The notes below the pieces were generated by a model, which was not told the origin of the DNA, ran no database searches, and worked only from the letters and a program-made list of their open reading frames with translations. Made by a program: the position numbers and the translations under genes. Below, one piece after another: positions 16,620 through 25,812 of a DNA stretch of 40,048 nucleotides. Numbering within the stretch: the first letter of the stretch is position 1; each line of letters opens with the position of its first letter. Origin of the DNA: JAGMES01 sp023128035 (GTDB lineage Bacteria > Bacillota > Halanaerobiia > DY22613); the NCBI GenBank assembly GCA_030627905.1, contig DAOVRZ010000046.1, positions 1 to 40,048 on the forward strand, in the 5' to 3' direction.

Positions 16620-17009
16620 TCAACTCATATTGTTATAATCAAATAATGCTTCCACTAAAGGTAAATCAGCAGGAGCAAAATTGTATTCAGCCATCTCCTC
16701 TGGAGTCACCCATTCTATCAGATCATGATCGATGGGCTTTAACTCACCATCTATATATGTTGCATGATAACCGATTAATTCTATTTCTGCATGGGGGTAT
16801 GTATAGCGACTTGTAGCAAGATATGAATCCACGGTGATATCTATATCAAATTCTTCTTTTATTTCACGCTGCAAGCATTCTTCTGGAGTTTCGTTAGGTT
16901 CAATCTTTCCACCTGGAAATTCCCATAGACCAGCAAGATTACCTTTCTTTTTGCGAGCGATAAGGTATTTGTTATCTTTTGAGATTATTGCTGCTGTAAC
17001 TCGAATCAT
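16620..17009 (-). CDS. NUDIX hydrolase, MutT-like (8-oxo-dGTP diphosphatase type)
   Basis: 129 residues, the MutT size. The Nudix box is GGKIEPNETPEECLQREIKEEF and keeps all metal-binding glutamates; the Gly after EE-x is Asp, a common variation. AGLWEFPGGK precedes it and WVTPEEMAEYNFAPADLPLV follows, as in MutT. It would clean oxidised nucleotides from the pool. Start ATG after AAAGGAGGTG. It is the first gene of the exporter operon; the functional link to the exporter is unclear. Confidence 0.88.
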   Translation of the reverse strand: MIRVTAAIISKDNKYLIARKKKGNLAGLWEFPGGKIEPNETPEECLQREIKEEFDIDITVDSYLATSRYTYPHAEIELIGYHATYIDGELKPIDHDLIEWVTPEEMAEYNFAPADLPLVEALFDYNNMS

Positions 17010-17106
17010 AGGACACCTCCTTTTACGATCTGTTAGTTAATCTTCCCAATAATACCCTCTATCTAAACTATCATTCGCACTTAAACTAAAAATTCCTGCA
17101 TAATTG

Positions 17107-17138
17107 AAAAACTCCCGATTAAAAAGGGAGTTTTTTCT
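17107..17138. terminator. Bidirectional hairpin terminator
   Basis: AAAAACTCCC (17107-17116) and GGGAGTTTTT (17126-17135) form a perfect 10-bp stem with A and T runs on the two sides. It isolates the exporter operon from the microprotein region. The stretch 17139-17293 beyond it holds no gene that I can support. Confidence 0.88.
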
Positions 17139-17293
17139 ACTAATTTTGTTCTAATTTGATATAAGTAATCATCATCTTCTGTAATGTATTGGTAAATGAG
17201 ATGTTTTCCGTTCTTTTCAATGTATGATTCTTTTCAGCAAATTCATATAATCGACACATCATTAAACGAAAGCAATTTCTCCTAATATTCGGC

Positions 17294-17331
17294 AAAAAAA
17301 TAAAGGATCAGACTCATTTAGCCTGATCCTT
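17294..17331 (-). terminator. Terminator of the four-Cys microprotein gene
   Basis: On the minus strand AAGGATCAG (17323-17331 complement) pairs perfectly with CTGATCCTT over an 11-base loop, followed by TTTATTTTTTT. It lies about 27 bases after the microprotein stop codon, which supports a real independent transcript. Confidence 0.88.
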
Positions 17332-17358
17332 ATCTTTAAGTAACTACTACTTTATTCT

Positions 17359-17457
17359 CTAGTAAGGATATTCTGGACATGTTGCGCACTGAAAATCACC
17401 AGTACATCTGTTTCTTGGATCATAAATACACGCACTTGGGTTTGGGATGATTGCCAT
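17359..17457 (-). CDS. 32-residue four-Cys microprotein
   Basis: The minus-strand frame from ATG 17457 to TAG 17359 encodes MAIIPNPSACIYDP, then RNRCTGDFQC, then ATCPEYPY. Cysteines are C10, C18, C24 and C27, spaced C-x7-C-x5-C-x2-C. The ribosome site GAGGTGA lies 6-7 bases before the ATG, nearly the full anti-SD match. A strong terminator follows. No signal peptide or membrane segment. The composition, with Pro, Tyr and a C-x2-C pair, suggests a small metal- or Fe-S-binding protein, or a precursor peptide. No maturation enzyme is nearby. I do not recognise a family, so no function is claimed. Confidence 0.72.
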   Translation of the reverse strand: MAIIPNPSACIYDPRNRCTGDFQCATCPEYPY

Positions 17458-17488
17458 TAATTATCACCTCACTTTTTTCTGTTATTTT

Positions 17489-17697
17489 CTATTTTCTATT
17501 TTCTACACTTTGAAGCTCATCAGTAAGCACTATCTCTTGGCTTACTCTACCCTTTAGATCGAGAGTGGTATAGTATAGATCCAATTTTTCAGTATTCCCC
17601 TCACCAATCCAAAAAATATGTAACATATCATTGTCAAAATTTAAAGAAACTTGTGGAATTTTTTTATTATAGATTAAAATCAGTCTTTTTAAATCAG
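17489..17697 (-). pseudogene. Fragment of a second beta-propeller membrane-protein gene
   Basis: The minus strand reads ADLKRLILIYNKKIPQVSLN, then FDNDMLHIFWIGEG, then LDLYYTTLDLKGRVSQEI, VLTDELQSVENRK and a stop. LDLYYTTLDLKGRV-SQEIVLTDE is a near copy of LDLFYTILDLRGRVLSQKIVFTDE in the adjacent pseudogene. So this is the start of another paralogue's propeller, cut off after about 65 codons. No start codon or ribosome site. Short tandem TTTTCTAT repeats lie at its end (17482-17503). Confidence 0.7.
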
Positions 17698-19206
17698 CGG
17701 TACATCAATAAAATTCATCAAAGGTAAATTCAACACCAAATTTACTAAAGTAATCCAATAAAGCCACATAAACACCATAAATGTTGCATTCATAAGTTCA
17801 GTTTTATTTAATTTAGTCACTGCTATATATATCATAGAGAAAACATATGCAATTCCAAGAATAAATATAGAATGATTTTGCAAATGTTGAAGTGGCCAAT
17901 AACGATTTTCCACCACAATTAAATAGCTATCTATACCTAAACAGTGAAGAATATAAAGGTAAAGCGCAGAAATAAGAAATGATGCGATGTAAAGATTTAG
18001 TAGAATAGAACCTAATTTTAAACTTATTTTTTCAACATTTTCAACTATTTTAACATAAAGAAACGAAACACAAACAATGAAAAATAAGTTTATAAAGAAA
18101 ACAAAAAAAAGTGGCATATAAAATAGTGTCGAAAAGAACACATACCACAAACTCTTTATAGAACTGTCTAGATAATCAGTGTTATTCATTCCAATGATTT
18201 GCCATGGTGAAATTTCTTTGGCCGTAATTGTATTTGCGTAATGCAAATAGCCACCATAATCATCAGCCTGATACCAAACAAGATGAAAATTATCAGCCGA
18301 ATCATTTATTAAATTTATTTAGAATGATGATATAGGCTCTGGATAAATCCAATCTGCTTTTTTCTTTTGATTACTAAAATCACCAAGATAAGTTCGATCA
18401 ACTAATGAACCATAGCTTTTAAGATTATATTGATATATTAAATGAATTTCACCTAATGAATCCATAGCTATAGAAGGATGATAATAATAATGACCGTGCT
18501 CATTGGTTAACTGAAGAATTTCAATATCATCTAATGTTTCTTGTAGATTAATTACAGTTCCGAAAAGGTTATTGGACTTATCTCTTAAAGACATCTTACC
18601 CTTATTCCATACCATATATAAATTATCCTCACGAATTAATAGCGAAGCTGAGCCAGTATTTACAGCATCAATAAAGATTGGAGATGAATCAATTTCTCCT
18701 AAATGATTAAACTGTTGATAATATAACTTAAAATCTTTACGATCCTCTTCTCGCCAAACAAGATGCCATCTTTGTTTTTGATCAATAGCTAAATTTGGAT
18801 TATAGTTATTAGATTCTGACTGAGTAAGCTGTACTGGTTTCGTAACTTCCTCACCACTTGAACTAACCAACATGGTTTTAACCTGCCGATTCTTTCCAAT
18901 CTGATCTGTCCAAACCAACATAAAATTACCTTCTGGTGAAAACACGGCTCTTAAATCATCAACATTGCTAAACTCATCTGTAAACACAATTTTCTGACTT
19001 AACACTCTTCCTCTTAAGTCAAGAATTGTATAAAATAAATCCAGATTTTATATACGGGCCAACAATCTTATAGGTTGACCAATCCTGATCAGGTAAATAC
19101 GTTAAAGTAGGTACCTCATCCTTATTAAGTAACCAAACATAAAATCCTGAAACTAACACAATAATTACTGTGAAAATAACAAAGTAAATTAAATCTTTTT
19201 TTGCAT
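17689..19206 (-). pseudogene. Decayed beta-propeller plus membrane-domain protein gene
   Basis: A good ribosome site (GGAGGAG) precedes ATG 19206, but the frame stops after five codons (MQKKI). One extra A in the following seven-A run restores DLIYFVIFTVIIVLVSGFYV, a membrane anchor, up to about 19035. A further frame change or internal deletion then leads to LDLFYTILDLRGRVLSQ and a propeller region (19005-18322). An in-frame TAA at 18319-18321 interrupts it (PISSF-stop-INLINDSADNFHLVW). The same frame continues to 17689 with YANTITAKEISPWQIIG and about five membrane segments. Architecture matches the intact 27546-29216 protein (compare YMNTVNPARVTYWNRIG). At least three lesions make loss of function likely. 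Confidence 0.8.
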
Positions 19207-19467
19207 AGAATCTCCTCCTTCAACTTTCAAACTACCTTTATATTTCAAGTAAAGTCCATTAAATTCCTTTAAATATATAAAATTTAGTTTTATTTTAGTT
19301 ATAATAACAAAAACCACATTCATGAGTAGGATCAAATAAATCTCACCATACACGAATGTGATATCAAAAACATTTCTGAGTTCCAACCTCATGCACAAAC
19401 AATTTCACCTTTGTCTTCCCCTGGTCATAACGATCAGGCAAAACAAGAAGTCTTAATAACTATAAAA
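19207..19467. other. AT-rich gap, no gene supported
   Basis: This stretch lies upstream of the decayed propeller gene and probably holds its old promoter. A minus-strand frame of about 69 codons ends inside the pseudogene start and has no ribosome site or family resemblance. I see nothing else. Confidence 0.4.
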
Positions 19468-19513
19468 AACCCTATTACTAGATATGTTTATTTGTATCTA
19501 GTAATAGGGTTTC
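19468..19513 (-). terminator. Strong terminator of the ArsA/Lol-like envelope operon
   Basis: Perfect 18-bp inverted repeat: arms 19468-19485 (AAACCCTATTACTAGATA) and 19496-19513, loop of 10 bases, then TTTTTTATAG on the minus strand. It starts 6 bases after the beta-barrel gene stop. Confidence 0.94.
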
Positions 19514-19519
19514 AATTCA

Positions 19520-20635
19520 TTAAAACGGATAACTCACACTCATCTGCACCATTGCCTGTGGAATCCCCAAGATCTCATTTGGCCCAAACTGAAATCTTTC
19601 CTCTCCTAAAAAGATTCCTCCTCGAATAGATAGATCAACACTACTACCGATCATATTATGATATTCTGGCCCCAACATCAAACTATGATCCTTTAGATTA
19701 AAGATACTCACCAGACCTGCTGCAGCGAATTCATCAATCTCATAACTTAGCATACCTATGAGCAAATCTGGTCCAATTGGCCCAAATATCATCTCATTCT
19801 GAACCAGCTGTGCTTCGTCTCGTAAATACTCTAATTGAGCTACCAATTTACTTCCATATTCTAAATCAAAGCTGTAATCCGTACCTACAAGATAGGTAGG
19901 TTTTCCATCTGCAAAATCTTCATCAAAATTATAGCCTAATGCTCCATATACAGCAATTGGCCCAACATCTCCTTTAGCAGTAAAACCCAATCGTTGCTTA
20001 TATGGAATCAGTGTAAGTAACGATTCTGGCTCATTGACATAATTCATTGTCAGATCAAATCCATGAAAATTTGTACGGCCTCTTAAACCCCATTTTGTCG
20101 CATTTCTTCCTTCTGGAAATGCAGCAATTACTGTTAGATTGGATGACCAGTTTAAAGGAATATAAGCCCTTACAGCATTTTCACTAGTGTTCCCACCAGT
20201 CATTCCCATCAGATCACTGCTGATACTAAAATCTACAGGATTTAGTATTGAACTCAAAGACCAGGTAATCGGTTGACGACCTAGAGTCAGATGGAATTTA
20301 TCAAACCGATGTTTAAAGTAAAGTTTACTCACACTCAAATTAAAGCCCGACAATCCACTTTCTTCATTTAATGCAAAGATTTTTCCCTGTGGATCATAAT
20401 AAAGATCTACTTCCAGCCTTGCTGATGTCTGATCATATCTTGGCAGTAAAAATTCAAGATTTAGATGTTCCAACCAATCCACAGTAACCTCTCCATCAGG
20501 ACTAACGGTAGTTATCAAATTAGTCTCAATTATTCCTCCAAGGCGGATCTCTGCACACACAACCCCTGCATAGATCGCTAACCACAGCAGAAAAATTGGT
20601 ACTATTATACCAAATAACTTATATTTTCTTAACAT
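19520..20635 (-). CDS. Outer-membrane beta-barrel-like protein
   Basis: 371 residues. Signal peptide MLRKYKLFGIIVPIFLL... with cleavage near VVCA-EIRLGG. The rest has no long helices; it alternates polar and hydrophobic residues in strands of about ten (LRLEVDLYYD-like, FHLTLGRQPITWSL, VYGALGYNFDEDF, KLVAQLEYLRDE). The last residue is Phe (QMSVSYPF), the usual signal for the BAM machine. LGRQPITW resembles the phrase found in DUF1302-like and porin-like barrels. As the last gene after a LolA-like carrier and permeases it is the likely outer-membrane end of the pathway. A soluble beta protein is less likely given the terminal Phe. Confidence 0.8.
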   Translation of the reverse strand: MLRKYKLFGIIVPIFLLWLAIYAGVVCAEIRLGGIIETNLITTVSPDGEVTVDWLEHLNLEFLLPRYDQTSARLEVDLYYDPQGKIFALNEESGLSGFNLSVSKLYFKHRFDKFHLTLGRQPITWSLSSILNPVDFSISSDLMGMTGGNTSENAVRAYIPLNWSSNLTVIAAFPEGRNATKWGLRGRTNFHGFDLTMNYVNEPESLLTLIPYKQRLGFTAKGDVGPIAVYGALGYNFDEDFADGKPTYLVGTDYSFDLEYGSKLVAQLEYLRDEAQLVQNEMIFGPIGPDLLIGMLSYEIDEFAAAGLVSIFNLKDHSLMLGPEYHNMIGSSVDLSIRGGIFLGEERFQFGPNEILGIPQAMVQMSVSYPF

Positions 20636-20650
20636 TTACCTCTCTCCAAT

Positions 20651-21397
20651 CTACTGCAAATTCTGCAGACTGAAAGTTCCTTCTGGAATCTCCAGATTAA
20701 ATTCAATAGAATGAATTATAAATTCAGTGTAAGTATTTTTCTTCAACTTATTCTCCATCACCATATGAGTAGTGTACCAGCGTTCAGCAATCTGCTCCAC
20801 TTTTTTCGCTTCAACCAATTTCAATAAACGTCCACTTTGAGCATAAAGTTCCTCTCTTAAGAAGACAAATCTCTCTTTATCAATCCAACTTATTCGACGA
20901 TAATATGATACTTTCTTGCCTTCCTTTACAACTCCCTTGATTACATAGCATAACCTGCCATCAATCTCTTCTTCACGCAGAATTGTCCACTCATATAAGT
21001 CTGACATTTTTTCTGTCTCCATGGCATCTTGATAGGAGATGTCACTGCCCATCATTCCCTGTTCTAACATATGCCCCGATATCTTCACAACCTCTTCTGC
21101 ATCAGGGAAGAACATCCAAAGCTCGCCATCTATCTTCAAAAATTTTGTTCCTCTATCTCTAGTATTAGTAAACTCAACTAAAGATGAACTACCTTCTCCG
21201 ATAACTGTCATCGACTTAGTCATCTTCCGATTACCATTAACAATAATCATATCTGCTTCCATCTGTACTGAATCTGAGTATTGAAAATCATCTACTTTTT
21301 TGATGATCTCCTCAGCAGTCATTGCATAAGTAAGTCCTGACATCATCAATAACATCATAACTGATAAAACCATAACTAATTTACGCTTGCTCTTCAC
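20651..21397 (-). CDS. LolA-like outer-membrane lipoprotein-sorting protein
   Basis: About 248 residues. The start is uncertain: ATG 21406 overlaps its own ribosome site AAAGGGG, so GTG 21397 (nine bases on) is preferred. The N-terminus has a signal peptide ending near MSGLTYA-MTAEE. The mature part has TAEEIIKKVDDFQYSDSVQM, LWMFFPDAEEVVKISG, MSDLYEWTILREEEIDG and YYRRISWIDKERFVFLREE, typical of the COG2834 lipoprotein-sorting family. It should shuttle a lipid or lipoprotein across the periplasm in an open beta-sheet pocket. It sits between the permeases (22-base gap) and the barrel gene. Confidence 0.87.
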   Translation of the reverse strand: MKSKRKLVMVLSVMMLLMMSGLTYAMTAEEIIKKVDDFQYSDSVQMEADMIIVNGNRKMTKSMTVIGEGSSSLVEFTNTRDRGTKFLKIDGELWMFFPDAEEVVKISGHMLEQGMMGSDISYQDAMETEKMSDLYEWTILREEEIDGRLCYVIKGVVKEGKKVSYYRRISWIDKERFVFLREELYAQSGRLLKLVEAKKVEQIAERWYTTHMVMENKLKKNTYTEFIIHSIEFNLEIPEGTFSLQNLQ

Positions 21398-21418
21398 ATC
21401 AGTCATCCCCTTTCAAGA

Positions 21419-22681
21419 TCACATTGAACGTAAAGCCTCTGTTGGTTCTAATCTAGCAGCCCGTCTAGCTGGAATGATACAGGCGATCGTAGTTACTACA
21501 ACACCTAAAATAAAACTAAAAATGAGATTTTCAAAAGTAAATACTGGATAAAAAACGTTTTTCATCATAATCTCTGCTGATACTCCATTCAACGCATCAG
21601 TATAGTAGTCAATTCCAACTATTGACAGTATCTTCGTACCAATTCCTCCTAAAATAACCCCTATAAAACTACCAACGATCCCCATTGAAAATCCTTCCAT
21701 TAAAAACATATTCAGAACATCTCGACTCTTTAACCCTAGAGCACACATCATTCCGATCTCCTTAGTTCTCTCTTTAACGATCATTAACATAGTATTAATT
21801 ACTACAAAGCTAGCCAATAAAACCAACATTATATAGATTAAATTATAAATATGTTCTGCAATCCGAAACATACCTATTAAGCTATTGGTCTCTTCCCATC
21901 CAAGTACTTCATAACGCCCTTCTGGATCATTTTCAGCAAAGAAACTTCTTACATCTGAAAGCATTGGCTTAATCTTATTGTAATCAGGAGTTAAAAGTAA
22001 CATTTCTGTAACCTGATTAGGCATATCTAATATCCTCTGAGCCTGATCTAATGGAAGATAAATTACATGATCATCTAGTAATTTCAAATCACTCTTTACC
22101 CGACCAACAATCTTAAAGGTTGAACCTTTAAATGAGCCAAATGAAGTTGTATAAAAAATAGTAATCTTCTCACCAACATTAAGATCCATCTTATCTAAAA
22201 TTCCTGTGCCTAAAACAATTTCTCGATTGCCTTTTTGCACCATTCGGCCTTCTACAATTTCACGCTCTATATTAGTAAAAGCTAACTCATCTTCAGGATT
22301 TACTCCCCATCCAAGCATCCCAATCAATTTATCATCCTTGCTTGCGGCTGCACCAAATTTTAGTCTTTCTACAACACGATTAATACCAGCAATCTTTTCT
22401 AATTCGCTAGTCATTTCCTCAGCGCCTTCTCCCTCAAAACCATCAACTGGATAATTGAGTGATAAAAGCCTTTCTTTCTGCCGATATTCTTTATCTACAA
22501 TTTTTATATGCCCCGAATTATATTGAATATGCAAAGCCACCATAGAATCCAACATTCCTAAGATGAACCCCCGTACAATCACAACCAAACAAACAGAAAG
22601 TGCAATAGCCGCAATGGAAACTGAACTTCTCAATTTATTGCGGAAAAGATTCTTTGAAGCTATATTCCATAAAAATTTCAT
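21419..22681 (-). CDS. ABC transporter permease, MacB/FtsX/LolCE type (second)
   Basis: 420 residues from ATG 22681 (GGAGGTG 7 bases upstream); a TTG six bases earlier overlaps the ribosome site less well. Four membrane segments: one near residue 25, then a periplasmic MacB-PCD domain (about 45-270), then three at the C-terminus. NKLRSSVSIAAIALSVCLVV is the entry motif, ERTKEIGMMCALGLKSRDV is the coupling helix to the ATPase, and IPARRAARLEPTEALR is the classical end. It pairs with the next upstream permease. The LolA-like neighbour points to lipoprotein or lipid extraction from the inner membrane. Confidence 0.91.
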   Translation of the reverse strand: MKFLWNIASKNLFRNKLRSSVSIAAIALSVCLVVIVRGFILGMLDSMVALHIQYNSGHIKIVDKEYRQKERLLSLNYPVDGFEGEGAEEMTSELEKIAGINRVVERLKFGAAASKDDKLIGMLGWGVNPEDELAFTNIEREIVEGRMVQKGNREIVLGTGILDKMDLNVGEKITIFYTTSFGSFKGSTFKIVGRVKSDLKLLDDHVIYLPLDQAQRILDMPNQVTEMLLLTPDYNKIKPMLSDVRSFFAENDPEGRYEVLGWEETNSLIGMFRIAEHIYNLIYIMLVLLASFVVINTMLMIVKERTKEIGMMCALGLKSRDVLNMFLMEGFSMGIVGSFIGVILGGIGTKILSIVGIDYYTDALNGVSAEIMMKNVFYPVFTFENLIFSFILGVVVTTIACIIPARRAARLEPTEALRSM

Positions 22682-22694
22682 ATTCAATCACCTC

Positions 22695-23933
22695 CTAGCG
22701 ATGGTAAATAGCATCAATTGGATTTTTTCGAGCAGCCCATCTAGCTGGCAAAATACTCGAAAGAAAAGAAACAACTACACCAAAGTTAAATACAAATATA
22801 AATACTGGCAAATTCCATTCTCCATAAAAAACTCCAGAGAGCGGAAGTCCATAATCCATCCCATCAAATCCAAACCACGCCAAGTCAATTCCGTATTTTT
22901 TTAGTGTTATTACACCTATTGCTCCAAGAAAGCATCCCATGATTCCTCCAAGTATACCTATACCAACAGATTCAATCATAAAGGAAAATATAATCTCTCT
23001 TTCCCTCATCCCCATAGCCTTCATCATCCCTATCTCCTCTAACCTTTCAAGGGCAGACAGAATAATTACATTGATAATTCCTACTGCAGCAATAATCAAG
23101 ATAATACTGATGATAAACTGATTTTCCATATTCTGCGCTTCATTCATCGCAATTATATCCTGTGATAAGTCTTTCCAGGTTTCAACCTCTAATTCAGGCC
23201 TTTGGTTCAAGAGATTAGATAACTCTACCCCTGCAGTTTTCGTATATTTTGCATCTTCTAAACGTATCACTATCTCACTCACTTGATTTTCAACATTCAA
23301 TGCTTTTTGTGCAATCTCTAAAGGTACATATACAATACTATCATTTATAGCTGGATGACTGGTCTGTAAAAGACCCGTAATCACAGGATCAATAGTATTA
23401 TAATCACCATTTTTAGTCTTAACTACGAGTGTGATAAAATCTCCAACCTGAAGATCCATTAATTCGGCGAGATCCTTACCAATTACCGCTTCCATTTTAC
23501 CTTTTTGAGGCATCGAGCCTTCAACAAGATGCTCAGATGTAGTTAAAACATTCCGTTCCAAATCAGAATCAACGGCCCAAACAATAATTGGTAACTCGTC
23601 AATCCCATTGTTTAAGCTAGCCTTAAATTTTAATCTTGGCAGCATACCTTTAATATATGGTGTCTTCTTTACCTCAGATATCAGGTTATCCTCTATGCCA
23701 ATTAGATTACTTAACGGAAGTTCATTCTTTTCTTCCCAGTACTGTGAATTAACAATTTCTAAATGCCCAGCCTCTAAATCTATAATATTATCAAAGGATA
23801 AATTAATCATCCCTATCATCATTGAGTCTATATAAATGTACATAAACAAACCTAAAGCAATTACACTTGCAGTAATCAAAGTCCGCCTTTTATGACGTGT
23901 AAGATTTTTTAAGGCTAATTTAATTAGAAACAC
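22695..23933 (-). CDS. ABC transporter permease, MacB/FtsX/LolCE type (first)
   Basis: 412 residues from GTG 23933 (VFLIKLALKNLTRHKRRT), chosen because GAGGGGTGA precedes it; the open frame continues up to 23972 inside the ATPase gene without a ribosome site. Same layout as its partner: N-terminal membrane helix, periplasmic domain, three C-terminal helices, ERLEEIGMMKAMGMREREI coupling helix and PARWAARKNPIDAIYHR end. It overlaps the ATPase gene by 14 bases. The two permeases differ clearly in sequence, as LolC and LolE do. Confidence 0.91.
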   Translation of the reverse strand: MFLIKLALKNLTRHKRRTLITASVIALGLFMYIYIDSMMIGMINLSFDNIIDLEAGHLEIVNSQYWEEKNELPLSNLIGIEDNLISEVKKTPYIKGMLPRLKFKASLNNGIDELPIIVWAVDSDLERNVLTTSEHLVEGSMPQKGKMEAVIGKDLAELMDLQVGDFITLVVKTKNGDYNTIDPVITGLLQTSHPAINDSIVYVPLEIAQKALNVENQVSEIVIRLEDAKYTKTAGVELSNLLNQRPELEVETWKDLSQDIIAMNEAQNMENQFIISIILIIAAVGIINVIILSALERLEEIGMMKAMGMREREIIFSFMIESVGIGILGGIMGCFLGAIGVITLKKYGIDLAWFGFDGMDYGLPLSGVFYGEWNLPVFIFVFNFGVVVSFLSSILPARWAARKNPIDAIYHR

Positions 23934-24627
23934 TGATTCCGTCACCCCTCTCGTCGCGGACAATCTGACCATCTTTTAATGTTACCAGACGGGTAGCATA
24001 TTCCATAACCAGAGAATCATGAGTAGAAAAGATAAATGTTGTTCCCATTTCTTTATTCATCTTCAGCATAATTTCTAATACATTAGTACTCGTCTTTGAA
24101 TCTAAATTAGCTGTCGGTTCATCTGCCAGAACAATCCTTGGCTCTTTTATCAATGCTCTAGCTACAGCCACACGCTGTTTCTGACCACCTGATAACTCAT
24201 TAGGTTTCCGATAAATCATTTCACCTATGCCTACAGATTCCAATATATGAACAACTCTTTCTTTGATTTCTTTTGGCTTATATTTTTTAAGTAATCGAAG
24301 AGCAAACTCAACATTTTCATATACTGTTAGCACAGGAATCAAATTATAGCTTTGAAAAATAAAACCTATATTGTTTCTACGAATCATTGCTAATTCTTCT
24401 TTAGAAAGTTTACCAATCTCTTTTCCATCCAGATAGATTTCACCGTCAGTTGGTGTATCAAGACAACCCACCATATTTAAAAGAGTAGTTTTTCCTGAAC
24501 CTGAAGGCCCAGCAACAGAAGTAAATTCTCCCTGTTCAACCTCCATATTCACCCCACTCAATGCATGAACCTCAATCTTTCCTTGTTGATAAATCTTTTT
24601 AACATTTTTTAATTCGAGTAATGCCAT
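23920..24627 (-). CDS. ABC transporter ATPase, LolD/MacB type
   Basis: 235 residues. Walker A GPSGSGKTTLLN, Q loop IGFIFQSYNLIPVL (the LolD/MacB mark FQSYNL), signature LSGGQKQRVAVARAL, Walker B IVLADEPTANLDS, switch His in STHDSLVM. It powers the two FtsX-type permeases. Start ATG after GGGAGG. It is 27 bases after the ArsA-like gene, so the set is one transcript. Confidence 0.93.
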   Translation of the reverse strand: MALLELKNVKKIYQQGKIEVHALSGVNMEVEQGEFTSVAGPSGSGKTTLLNMVGCLDTPTDGEIYLDGKEIGKLSKEELAMIRRNNIGFIFQSYNLIPVLTVYENVEFALRLLKKYKPKEIKERVVHILESVGIGEMIYRKPNELSGGQKQRVAVARALIKEPRIVLADEPTANLDSKTSTNVLEIMLKMNKEMGTTFIFSTHDSLVMEYATRLVTLKDGQIVRDERGDGISVSN

Positions 24628-24654
24628 TCCATCGACCTCCCTTTTGATACAATC

Positions 24655-25812
24655 TTAAAAATATAAATGTAAATATTGATTTTTATATCGAGCTTTTTTA
24701 ACCTCTTTATTGCTCAAAATCTGAGGTAAAACCAACTTTCGTTTATAACTTCCAACAGTGATAATCAATACAATTCCTTTTTGATAAAGTTCGAATTTCT
24801 TCTTTTCTAAAAAAGGTACATATACTTTAAAATGATAATTATCCCCCTCTTTTTCTAGTTCCATAGGTTTGACATCATTAAAGCAATCAAGAGGATCACG
24901 TTCATCATATAACTTTTTAGAGATCATCTCTAAATTTTTCAACCCTTTAAGTTCATCACTTAATAATGGTAAAGTAAATATCTCTAGTGGTGTAAAAATC
25001 TCTCTAATCATTTCAAGATTCTCTTTCTGACGTTTAATCCAACTAGAATAGAAATCTCCACTTAGATTGTCAGGTAAAACTTTGTTTACTATAACACTAT
25101 CCACATTAAATCCATATAAATTGAGATATGTATAAGCTCTCTGGCTTTCGTTTATCACCATCTGCTCAGGATTCATCACAAGACGGATAGAAGTAAGTTT
25201 TGGATTTGCAAGAATCTCTTTAGTTACCGCCATTCTTTCATAAATTTCGCTTATAGTTTCATAAACATCATCCTCTGGTAATGGGATGTTAAATAAGGTA
25301 TCTGTAAATTTGCGTAGTACTTTAGTGCTTCTCCTCTCTATTTTAAAGAATCTTTCCATATACCACCCAACAACATCAAACAAACTCAATAATCTTAAAG
25401 TAGAGGCAGTGGGTGGACAATCTAGAATCAATACATCGAATTCTCCCTTTTGATAATGACGGTAAATCTCCAAAAGACTAAAAAGCTCTTCTATGCCAGG
25501 AAGCAAATTTAACTCTTCTGCGAAGACTTCTTTAATACCCATGACCTTAAAAATTTGAACCATATAATTATAAATTCGATCCCAACGTTCTTCTAATTCT
25601 GACTGTGGATTTATCTCCTCAGCCCAAAGATTCTCAATTACTGGAGTAGGCTCATGATTTAAAGAAATATCGAAAGAATCTGCAAGGCTATGGGCTAAAT
25701 CAGTACTGATAACTAATGTTTTTACTCCCGCTTGACTTAATTTAACTCCACTAGCTGCCGCAACACTAGTCTTTCCTACTCCCCCTTTGCCTGTATAGAT
25801 TATAATTCTCAT
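24655..25812 (-). CDS. ArsA/Get3-family ATPase
   Basis: 385 residues from ATG 25812, which overlaps the regulator stop as ATGA. Deviant Walker A GKGGVGKTSVAAASG at residues about 7-21, switch I-like STDLAHSLADSFD, switch II LILDCPPTASTLRLL (Get3 and ArsA have DTAPTGHTLRLL), and VMNPEQMVINESQRAYTYL with adenine-loop KVLPD. The last 60 residues (YHFKVYVPFLEKKKFELYQ) look like the HSP20-like end domain of ArsA homologues. No arsenic genes are nearby. By family the protein is a nucleotide-driven dimer that shields hydrophobic clients, which fits delivery of a membrane or lipid-linked client to the Lol-like system. Confidence 0.9.
   Translation of the reverse strand: MRIIIYTGKGGVGKTSVAAASGVKLSQAGVKTLVISTDLAHSLADSFDISLNHEPTPVIENLWAEEINPQSELEERWDRIYNYMVQIFKVMGIKEVFAEELNLLPGIEELFSLLEIYRHYQKGEFDVLILDCPPTASTLRLLSLFDVVGWYMERFFKIERRSTKVLRKFTDTLFNIPLPEDDVYETISEIYERMAVTKEILANPKLTSIRLVMNPEQMVINESQRAYTYLNLYGFNVDSVIVNKVLPDNLSGDFYSSWIKRQKENLEMIREIFTPLEIFTLPLLSDELKGLKNLEMISKKLYDERDPLDCFNDVKPMELEKEGDNYHFKVYVPFLEKKKFELYQKGIVLIITVGSYKRKLVLPQILSNKEVKKARYKNQYLHLYF

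Noticed and set aside
17140..17262. Minus-strand frame of 40 residues (MMCRLYEFAE...) between two terminators
   Set aside because: The only GGAG lies about 15 bases upstream, there is no family resemblance, and the stop falls against the terminator stem. Not enough to call a gene.
19189..19398. Minus-strand frame of 69 residues ending MQKKI
   Set aside because: Its only ribosome site belongs to the internal ATG at 19206, which is the start of the decayed propeller gene. The upstream part looks like chance.
24655..25812. Arsenite pump ATPase role for the ArsA-like protein
   Set aside because: No arsB, arsD, arsR or arsC nearby, and the switch II reads DCPPTAST where the classical form is DTAPTGHT. 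The envelope context is a better guide.
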